A stretch of DNA of 64,000 nt. Source: Prevotellaceae bacterium UBA1726 (GTDB lineage: Bacteria; Bacteroidota; Bacteroidia; Bacteroidales; Bacteroidaceae). The translations under genes were made by a program, and so were the position numbers. Of the stretch, positions 58,170 to 64,000 are shown in pieces. Below the pieces are notes generated by a model. It searched no databases. It was not told the origin of the DNA and saw nothing but the letters and a program-made list of their open reading frames with translations. The DNA lies in NCBI GenBank assembly GCA_002316005.1, contig DCIM01000090.1, positions 12,001 to 76,000 on the forward strand. Direction: 5' to 3'. The stretch's first letter is position 1; the number at the start of each line of letters is the position of its first letter.

Positions 58170-58624
58170 TGATTCAAAGAATTCAGACAGTATATCTGGC
58201 ACTGGCAGTAATTCTGCTGGTGCTTTGTTGTTGTATGCCTCTTGCCAATTTCGAACCTGTTGGAATGGGCCTTTCTTCAACAATGTACAGCCTTGTCTAT
58301 CTTAGTGCCGACGGAGCAATTCAAAGTTATCTCCCTTCTGTGTTGTTCGTAATTGTTGTATTCACAGAACTTGTGACAATCACAGCAATTATGGGATATA
58401 ACAACCGCCGTCGCCAGATGAAGACTTGCTCTGTTGCAATGATCCTTAATCTGCTTTGGATAATAGGCTATGTAGGTATCACATATCTGCTGAAGGGTGA
58501 GGATACTCTCCGCCCTTGCTTTGCCACTTGTCTGCCTTTGCTCGCCTTGATTCTTACTTGGCTTGCTCGTAAGGCTATCAAGAAAGATGATGATCTGGTA
58601 CGCTCGGCTGACAGAATCCGATAA
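58169..58624 (+). CDS. DUF4293 membrane protein
   Basis: 151 residues beginning MIQRIQTVYLALAVILLVLC, the standard DUF4293 start, with four TM helices (about 8-28, 50-72, 86-105, 112-130). Function unknown. Translationally coupled to rpoZ and followed by a terminator. Confidence 0.85.
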   Translation: MIQRIQTVYLALAVILLVLCCCMPLANFEPVGMGLSSTMYSLVYLSADGAIQSYLPSVLFVIVVFTELVTITAIMGYNNRRRQMKTCSVAMILNLLWIIGYVGITYLLKGEDTLRPCFATCLPLLALILTWLARKAIKKDDDLVRSADRIR

Positions 58625-58654
58625 TCGACTTTACACCTTATTAATATATATAGG

Positions 58655-58687
58655 AAAAGGCTGCAACTTCAAGTTGCGGTCTTTTTT
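58655..58687 (+). terminator. Terminator of the bamD operon
   Basis: GCAAC-TTCAA-GTTGC core stem with flanking AAAAGG/GTCTTTT pairing and T6. Confidence 0.75.
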
Positions 58688-58839
58688 GTTGTATTATAGT
58701 CTCTTGAAATTTTAATAATTGAGTGTGTTTATGGAATTTAAATTAAAAATACGCAACTAAAAACGAAAAAACACGTTAATGCAATTAAAATTAACTGAAA
58801 TAATTAACTAATTATTGTGGTTATATGGCAAAAACATTG

Positions 58840-58847
58840 TAACTTTG
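58840..58847 (+). promoter_or_regulatory. Promoter -7 box of rprX-like gene, five bases from the start codon
   Basis: TAACTTTG ends five bases before ATG 58853. Confidence 0.6.
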
Positions 58848-58852
58848 CCACC

Positions 58853-60415
58853 ATGAAGAAGAAAACTATTTGGACAATCGCCATAATAATGGGCATTTCC
58901 TTCTTGGGTTTGCTCTATTTGCAGCTCAACTACATGCGCTCAATGGCACAGATGAAACGCGAGCAATTCGACGAGTCTGTGAACCGAGCATTGTATAGAG
59001 CTTCAAGAAATCTTGAGCTCAACGAGACTCTTCGCTACCTTGAAAAGGATGTGAACGAGACAGAGCGCAAGGCCTTCCGACAGGATTCGGTAGGAACACT
59101 CAGCGGTCATCCGGATGGATCTCTTCAGCAGTCGCATCAGTTTTCTGTTGTAGGAAATGACGGCACAATCTACTCTTCGTTCGAGTTGAAGACCATCACA
59201 ACAAAACCCGCAACAATGCCAAAGGGCATAATCCTGAACAACGACAAGAATGCGATCAGTGAAGCGACACGATCAATGCAGGAGATTATGCACAACCGAT
59301 ATGTCTATCAGAAAGGTCTGCTCGACGAGGTTGTCTACAACATTCTCTATACAGCATCGGACAAACCGCTCAAGGAGAGAATCAATTTCAAACTCCTCGA
59401 TCAGGACCTTAAGGCAGAGTTGATGAACAACGGAATCAATATTCCTTATCATTTTGTTGTCTGCACTCACGATGGACGAGAGGTTTACCGCTGTCCTGAC
59501 TACACAGATGAGGGAAATGATGTACTCTACAATCAGACGCTCTTCCACAACGACCCTCCTGCAAAGATGGGTATTGTGAAGATCCACTTCCCTGATGTGA
59601 ACAGATACATCTACAGTTCAATCAAGTTCATGATTCCGTCTCTCATCTTCACATTGGTTCTTCTGCTCACATTCATCTTCACGATTTATGTGGTATTCCG
59701 CCAGAAGAAACTCTCGGAGATAAAGAACGACTTCATCAACAACATGACCCACGAGTTGAAGACGCCAATCAGCAGTATTTCGCTGGCAGCTCAGATGCTC
59801 AACGACCAGTCGGTTTCAAAGAGTCCTACAATGATGGCACATCTTGGTGGAGTAATCGACAGCGAGTCAAAACGCTTGAGATTCCTGGTTGAAAAGGTTC
59901 TCCAAATGTCAATGTTCGACCGTCAGAAGGTCATATACAACAAGAAACAGCATGACATGAACGAGATTGTGGAGAAGGTGGCAAAAACTTTCCAACTCCG
60001 AGTTAACAACACAGGTGGTAAGATTGATATCGACATTGAGGCAATTGAGTCTTCGGTTTATGTTGACGAGATGCATTTCCAGAATGCCATTTCAAACCTC
60101 TTCGACAATGCTGTGAAATACGGCAAGCCAGATCAACCGCTCAATCTCTTCATCAAAACTTGGAATCCTGACGAGGAGAGCATAGCAATAATGATTCAGG
60201 ACAACGGACTTGGCATAAAGAAAGAGAACCTGAAGAAGATTTTCGACAAGTTCTACCGAGTGCATACTGGTAATGTCCACAATGTCAAGGGATTCGGATT
60301 AGGTCTTGCTTATGTAAAGCAGATCACTGATATCCACGACGGAGAAATCAAGGTTGAGAGTGAATATGGCAAGGGTACAACCTTCACCATCAAACTCCCT
60401 GTAATAGTAGAATAG
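58853..60415 (+). CDS. rprX: Sensor histidine kinase (RprX-like)
   Basis: 520 residues from ATG 58853 (MKKKTIWTIAIIMGISF). TM helices at about 6-24 and 260-281 enclose a periplasmic sensor of about 235 residues. The dimerisation/phosphoacceptor segment is NNMTHELKTP with His300. ATP-binding motifs follow: N box FQNAISNLFDNAVKY, G1 QDNGLGI, F box, and G2 GFGLGLAYVKQI. The following gene is its OmpR-type regulator. The pair resembles RprX-RprY of Bacteroides fragilis; its signal is unknown. Confidence 0.85.
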   Translation: MKKKTIWTIAIIMGISFLGLLYLQLNYMRSMAQMKREQFDESVNRALYRASRNLELNETLRYLEKDVNETERKAFRQDSVGTLSGHPDGSLQQSHQFSVVGNDGTIYSSFELKTITTKPATMPKGIILNNDKNAISEATRSMQEIMHNRYVYQKGLLDEVVYNILYTASDKPLKERINFKLLDQDLKAELMNNGINIPYHFVVCTHDGREVYRCPDYTDEGNDVLYNQTLFHNDPPAKMGIVKIHFPDVNRYIYSSIKFMIPSLIFTLVLLLTFIFTIYVVFRQKKLSEIKNDFINNMTHELKTPISSISLAAQMLNDQSVSKSPTMMAHLGGVIDSESKRLRFLVEKVLQMSMFDRQKVIYNKKQHDMNEIVEKVAKTFQLRVNNTGGKIDIDIEAIESSVYVDEMHFQNAISNLFDNAVKYGKPDQPLNLFIKTWNPDEESIAIMIQDNGLGIKKENLKKIFDKFYRVHTGNVHNVKGFGLGLAYVKQITDIHDGEIKVESEYGKGTTFTIKLPVIVE

Positions 60416-60471
60416 AATATAAGGTAATAAGAAAAATAAAGTATTAACAAACAAATAAAACAGAAATTATT

Positions 60472-61170
60472 ATGGAAGAATCATTGAAAATCCTTCTTTG
60501 CGAAGATGATGAGAACCTCGGTATGTTGCTTCGTGAGTATTTACAGGCAAAAGGTTTTGCAGCAACACTCTGCCCTGACGGTGAAGTTGGTTACAGAGAG
60601 TTCATGAAGAGTAAGTACGACATCTGCGTTCTTGATGTGATGATGCCTAAAAAGGACGGATTCACACTGGCTCAGGAGATTCGCCAGTCAAACGCTGACA
60701 TTCCAATTATCTTCCTTACTGCAAAGACTCTGAAGGAGGATATCCTCGAAGGTTTCAAGATTGGTGCAGACGACTATATCACAAAGCCATTCTCAATGGA
60801 AGAGCTTGTACTTCGTATTGAGGCAATTCTTCGTCGCGTTCACGGCAAGAAGACTAAGGAGAGCACTCTCTACCACATTGGCCAGTTCGTGTTCGACACT
60901 CAGAAGCAGCTCCTTTCTATCGGCGAGAAGCAGACAAAGCTCACAACAAAGGAGAACGATCTTCTCTCTCTCCTCTGCTCTCACGCAAACGAGATTCTGC
61001 AGCGTGACTTCGCTTTGAAGACTATCTGGATTGACGATAACTACTTCAACGCTCGCTCTATGGATGTTTATATCACAAAGCTCCGTAAGCACTTGAAGGA
61101 TGATCCACAGATTGAGATTATCAACATCCACGGTAAAGGCTACAAGCTCATTACTCCAGAAGAGGATTAA
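60472..61170 (+). CDS. rprY: OmpR-family response regulator (RprY-like)
   Basis: 232 residues. Receiver domain with E11/D12/D13, phospho-acceptor D55 (VLDVMMPKKDG), T83-type Thr in FLTAK and Lys in YITKPFSMEEL. A winged-helix DNA-binding domain (about 130-230) ends in RSMDVYITKLRKHL and HGKGYKLI. It follows the kinase gene by 56 bp and ends at a strong terminator. Target genes cannot be read from the window. Confidence 0.9.
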   Translation: MEESLKILLCEDDENLGMLLREYLQAKGFAATLCPDGEVGYREFMKSKYDICVLDVMMPKKDGFTLAQEIRQSNADIPIIFLTAKTLKEDILEGFKIGADDYITKPFSMEELVLRIEAILRRVHGKKTKESTLYHIGQFVFDTQKQLLSIGEKQTKLTTKENDLLSLLCSHANEILQRDFALKTIWIDDNYFNARSMDVYITKLRKHLKDDPQIEIINIHGKGYKLITPEED

Positions 61171-61206
61171 TGCATAAATAAGAACAACATAACTTTTGAA
61201 TAACAG

Positions 61207-61240
61207 GAGGCGACCTTGTGAAAGGTTGCCTCTTTTTTTT
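61207..61240 (+). terminator. Terminator of the rprXY operon
   Basis: GAGGCGACCTT (61207-61217)/AAGGTTGCCTC (61222-61232) followed by T8. Confidence 0.9.
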
Positions 61241-61604
61241 GCTTCCTATCTCCTTTTTTTAGCCTATGTTCTCCCTTTCCTCCCTTCTTTTATTTATTTG
61301 TCTATAGTTTCCCTTGTCTCAAAGGCCGTACATGGCCTTTGCCCCTTTCCCTTTTCTTTGTCTTTCTCCTCAATTCTTTTGTTTCTTGCTTTCTTCCTTT
61401 CTGTAGTCTCAAAGGCCGGACATGGCCTTTTCCCCTTTCTTTTTTTTCCTCATTTTGCCCATCTTTTTTATTTGTCCTTCTTGCAACAAACTCTCCTCTT
61501 AATCCCGCCTTTTGCATCATTTATGCGCCTTTATTGCCCTTTTTCTCAAAGGCCTCTTCTTTCTTTTGCAATAGCTGTTTTCTTCCTTCTCCTGTTCTCC
61601 ATTC
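61241..61604. other. Pyrimidine-rich gene-free stretch with two matching palindromes
   Basis: The + strand is dominated by runs of C and T. TCTC-AAAGGCCGTACATGGCCTTT (palindrome 61321-61340) and TCTC-AAAGGCCGGACATGGCCTTT (61411-61430) are 90 bp apart; a half copy (AAAGGCC) lies at 61548. An open frame of 141 codons here encodes mostly Phe, Leu, Ser and Pro and is probably not a gene. Confidence 0.55.
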
Positions 61605-61709
61605 TCATTCCATTGAAATGACCTCCTCATTTCAGTGGAATAACCACTTCATTTCAGTTGAATGACTTCCTCATTTCATTGAAATGACAAGCTCATTCCA
61701 TAGGAATTA
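61605..61709 (+). repeat. Phased 22-bp palindrome array, locus 4 (5 units)
   Basis: Units start at 61605, 61627, 61649, 61671 and 61693; spacers CCTCC, CCACT, CTTCC, CAAGC. Arms vary (CATTTCAGTGGAATAA; CATTCCATAGGAATTA). Lies between the convergent rprY and degP genes. Confidence 0.9.
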
Positions 61710-61742
61710 TTTTCGCTCTCTTTCATCCTCTTATAAACGCAA

Positions 61743-61773
61743 ATACGCCACAAGCAAAAAGCCTGTGGCGTAT
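61743..61773 (-). terminator. Terminator of degP
   Basis: ATACGCCACA (61743-61752)/TGTGGCGTAT (61764-61773), 10-bp perfect stem 35 bases after the degP stop. Confidence 0.75.
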
Positions 61774-61807
61774 CCTTGATTGATGTTGTATGTTTTGTTT
61801 ATTCTGT

Positions 61808-63268
61808 TTATTTGTTTGTCAGATCAACTGCGAAGTAGCCCTTCTTTCCTGTTGGCCAGATACCCTTGATGTAGAGTGTTTCGTCCTTGCTTGAAGAAGC
61901 ATTCTCAACTGCCTTCTGGAGGTCTTCGATTGAATTGATCTTAGCGTCATTTACATCGCAGATGATGAAGCCCTTTGAGATTCCTGCCTCTTTGAGAGTA
62001 CCGTTGTTTACCTTGATTACCTCAACACCGTTAGAAATTCCGAGGTTCTGCTTCTGTGACTCTGTGATTGGACGGAACTGACCACCGAGAATATCCATGT
62101 CGCGTGTCTTTACTACATTTGTGTTGCCCTGAGCATTCTTCAATGTGATAGTCTTTGTCACGCTCTTCTTGTTGTGAATCCAAGTGATTGTGATCTTGTC
62201 GCCTGGGCGCTTGCTGTAGAGTATCTCCTGGAGTTCGCTCATCTTTGTCACCTTCTTGCCGTCAATGCTTGTGATGACATCGCCTTCCTGAATACCTGAT
62301 TCAGCTGCCGAACCGCCTTCCTCTACCTTTGCTACATAAATACCGTCGTTCACGCCAAGGTCTACTTCCTTGTCCTGTGCCTTCTGCATATCGATATAGT
62401 CGTGTGCATTGTTTCCTGCAATACCAAGCATAGCACGCTGAACTGTACCGTAGGTCTTCAAGTCGTCAACAACCTTGTTCATGATTGTTGTTGGGATTGC
62501 AAAACCATAACCGCTGTACGAACCTGTCTGTGAGTAGAGCATTGCGTTAATTCCGATAAGCTCACCCTGTGTGTTTACGAGTGCACCGCCTGAGTTTCCT
62601 GCGTTGATGGCAGCATCTGTCTGGATGAATGACTCAACACCATTTGCACCAAGTGAACGTGCCTTTGCTGAAACGATACCAGCTGTTACTGTAGAATTGA
62701 GGTTGAATGGATTGCCTACTGCCAATACCCACTCGCCAACCTTCAACTTGTCTGAATCGCCAATTGGAAGGGTAGGGAGGTTCTTGCCGTCTACCTTGAT
62801 GAGTGCAAGGTCAGTGGTCTTGTCTGTACCAATGATGCGTGCGCTGAACTCGCGGTTGTCGTTCAATGTGACTGTCAACTCGTCTGCACCTTCTACAACA
62901 TGGTTGTTTGTTACGATATAACCATCTGCACTAATGATGACACCTGAACCGCTTGCTTCCTTCTTTGGAGTCTGTACCTGGCGCTTCTGTGTACCGCCTT
63001 GTCCGCCTCTGCCAAAGAAATCGCCAAATCCGAAGAAATCGCTGAATGGATCACTCTGAACATCTACGGTCTGAACCTTTGAGTTCTGTACATACTTTAT
63101 GTGAACTACAGCAGGAAGGGCCTTCTCGGCTGCATATGTCAAATCAACTGGCTGACCAGCAATTGCTGCTGGCGATGAAGCTGCCTTTACTTTCATCAGC
63201 GCTCCTGCTGAAAATGATACTGCCAAAATACACATGGCTGCAAATAAGTAATTCTTGTACTTTTTCAT
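61808..63268 (-). CDS. degP: Do/HtrA family periplasmic serine protease
   Basis: 486 residues. Signal or anchor segment 7-29. Trypsin-like domain with the triad His123 (TNNHVVEG), Asp153 (TTDLALI) and Ser226 (NAGNSGGAL); two PDZ domains (about 275-375 and 395-486). A Phe/Gly-rich loop (DFFGFGDFFGRGG, 77-89) precedes the catalytic core, the LA-loop region of DegP proteins. It degrades or refolds misfolded envelope proteins. Transcribed alone from a promoter at 63386. Confidence 0.93.
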   Translation of the reverse strand: MKKYKNYLFAAMCILAVSFSAGALMKVKAASSPAAIAGQPVDLTYAAEKALPAVVHIKYVQNSKVQTVDVQSDPFSDFFGFGDFFGRGGQGGTQKRQVQTPKKEASGSGVIISADGYIVTNNHVVEGADELTVTLNDNREFSARIIGTDKTTDLALIKVDGKNLPTLPIGDSDKLKVGEWVLAVGNPFNLNSTVTAGIVSAKARSLGANGVESFIQTDAAINAGNSGGALVNTQGELIGINAMLYSQTGSYSGYGFAIPTTIMNKVVDDLKTYGTVQRAMLGIAGNNAHDYIDMQKAQDKEVDLGVNDGIYVAKVEEGGSAAESGIQEGDVITSIDGKKVTKMSELQEILYSKRPGDKITITWIHNKKSVTKTITLKNAQGNTNVVKTRDMDILGGQFRPITESQKQNLGISNGVEVIKVNNGTLKEAGISKGFIICDVNDAKINSIEDLQKAVENASSSKDETLYIKGIWPTGKKGYFAVDLTNK

Positions 63269-63385
63269 TTCCTTGTTTGTTTTATAAAAGTTTTCTTTAT
63301 TTGTTATCTTGAATATCTTGTTGTTATTTTGTCAATTTCATTGGAACTGCTAATTTCTCGCGGCTCCCTTTGTCATTTCATGGTG

Positions 63386-63393
63386 CAAAGATA
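63386..63393 (-). promoter_or_regulatory. Promoter -7 box of degP
   Basis: TATCTTTG on the minus strand, 118 bases before ATG 63268; the long leader is T/A-rich. Confidence 0.5.
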
Positions 63394-63618
63394 GGCGCAA
63401 TTTTTGTTAAAGTGTCAATTTGTCTGTTTTCTTTATTCCATTTTAACAATTCCTTTTCTCTGCTTAACTGCTCTTAAATGCTCAGGGCCTCCTTTTTACA
63501 TTCGTTTATAATGACAGCCGAAAAATCTGTTCTGCCAAAACTGCAGATATTGTCAGTTCAGCAAAGAGTTCTTTCGTGCATCTCTTTTGCATTCGTCTCA
63601 TTTTATCCCAATTTTGTT

Positions 63619-63785
63619 GGAATTCCGTCTCCAATACGCAGGAATTTTGTCTCCATTGTGTTCCCGTTTTGTCCCCACGGTTAAAAACAGTTGTCCCCGC
63701 ATTGAAAAACAGTTGTCCCCGCGCCGTGGGGACAACTGTTTTTCAGCGTGGGGACATTTGTTCCGCGCCCCGGGGACAAATGTCC
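63619..63785. repeat. Cluster of short direct and inverted repeats upstream of degP
   Basis: GGAATTCCGTCTCCA and GGAATTTTGTCTCCA (about 63619 and 63651), two AAAAACAGTTGTCCCCGC copies 22 bp apart (63683 and 63705), a 17-bp perfect inverted repeat GAAAAACAGTTGTCCCC (63704-63720)/GGGGACAACTGTTTTTC (63728-63744), and GGACATTTGT (63752-63761)/ACAAATGTCC (63776-63785). No coding sequence is convincing from 63394 to the end of the window. Confidence 0.8.
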
Positions 63786-63928
63786 TCAACCCGAAGGACT
63801 CCCTGCGGACGGTTTTTTCCTTTTCTTTCCCTTGTTCCTTTGTTCCTGTTCTGTACAGTGAGGCATTGCCTCGCTGTTTTTTCTTCATCTTTCCTCTTTT
63901 TTGTTCCTTCCTTTTATTTGTCGCTCTC

Positions 63929-64000
63929 TCGCGCGTGCGCGTATATTATAATTAGGTTCGTATAGGGTAGGGTGCATAATAATGTCCGTAGGGGTAGGGT
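63929..64000. other. Alternating CG/GT tract and REP-like end of window
   Basis: GCGCGTGCGCGTATATTATA (about 63931-63950) is a purine-pyrimidine alternating tract like the one at 11820 upstream of the endonuclease gene. It is followed by TATAGGGTAGGGT and GTAGGGGTAGGGT, related to the REP-like repeat tails. Probably the upstream region of a gene beyond the window. Confidence 0.4.

Noticed and set aside
61196..61621. A 141-codon frame rich in Phe, Leu, Ser and Pro
   Set aside because: Begins inside the rprXY terminator, consists of C/T-rich low-complexity DNA and ends in a repeat array.
63478..63965. Several overlapping frames of 68-129 codons near the window end
   Set aside because: They run through hairpins and repeats, lack promoters and have composition dictated by the repeats.

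Overview
The window comes from a Bacteroidota chromosome, most likely a Bacteroidales of the Prevotellaceae type. The evidence is: TTTG/TAnnTTTG (sigma-ABfr type) promoters ahead of most transcription units and almost no Shine-Dalgarno sequences; Bacteroidota-specific families (PorX and PorW/SprE-like proteins, BT_3928-like DoxX, DUF1599, DUF4293, DUF4468, Porin_10, DUF3667, a diverged omega subunit); conserved Bacteroidales gene orders (DUF1599-DoxX-tpiA-SPOR-folE-xth and bamD-rpoZ-DUF4293); and a secreted endonuclease with a type IX secretion (T9SS) C-terminal signal. No rRNA, tRNA, CRISPR array or complete insertion sequence was seen.

Layout. 1-6.2 kb: end of aroA, a small membrane protein, a PorW/SprE-like TPR lipoprotein, the PorX regulator, tsaE. 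6.2-13.5 kb: GH29 fucosidase, thioredoxin, a secreted GH2 enzyme with its YfcE phosphodiesterase partner, and the T9SS-type endonuclease. 13.5-20.9 kb: a possible small RNA, then the xth-folE-SPOR-tpiA-DoxX-DUF1599 operon on the minus strand (tpiA lies in frame with the DoxX gene), a lipoprotein, CCA-adding enzyme and a DUF2007 protein. 21-26.8 kb: an accessory region with a WYL regulator, a structured leader RNA, repeat arrays, a DUF3987-like gene whose arginines are all AGA/AGG, a radical SAM protein, a 418-bp element with terminal inverted repeats, and a CHC2/Toprim primase-like gene. 26.9-30.8 kb: a yjjI-yjjW glycyl-radical operon ending in an adenosine deaminase fused to a phosphopantetheinyl transferase. 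30.9-46 kb: a YtxH/holin-type membrane operon, ruvX-def-TPR, sprT-crcB-SDR, DUF1846, HAD phosphatase, metY, an epimerase, DUF3667 and a PD-(D/E)XK nuclease. 46-64 kb: dedA-glnS, mltG, gph, a Porin_10 operon, uvrB, bamD-rpoZ-DUF4293, the rprXY-like two-component system, and degP, followed by a palindrome-rich gene-free end.

Most genes are core housekeeping. The unusual material is (i) the 21.0-24.4 kb island, where a regulator, a near-duplicate promoter, a self-closing RNA, two 10-codon ORFs and a CGN-free DUF3987-like gene sit among iteron-like repeats; (ii) a family of phased 22-bp palindrome arrays at four intergenic sites; (iii) two unexpected fusions; and (iv) G/C-rich REP-like repeats, one of which is translated. 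All assignments are from reading sequence motifs; no database search was run.
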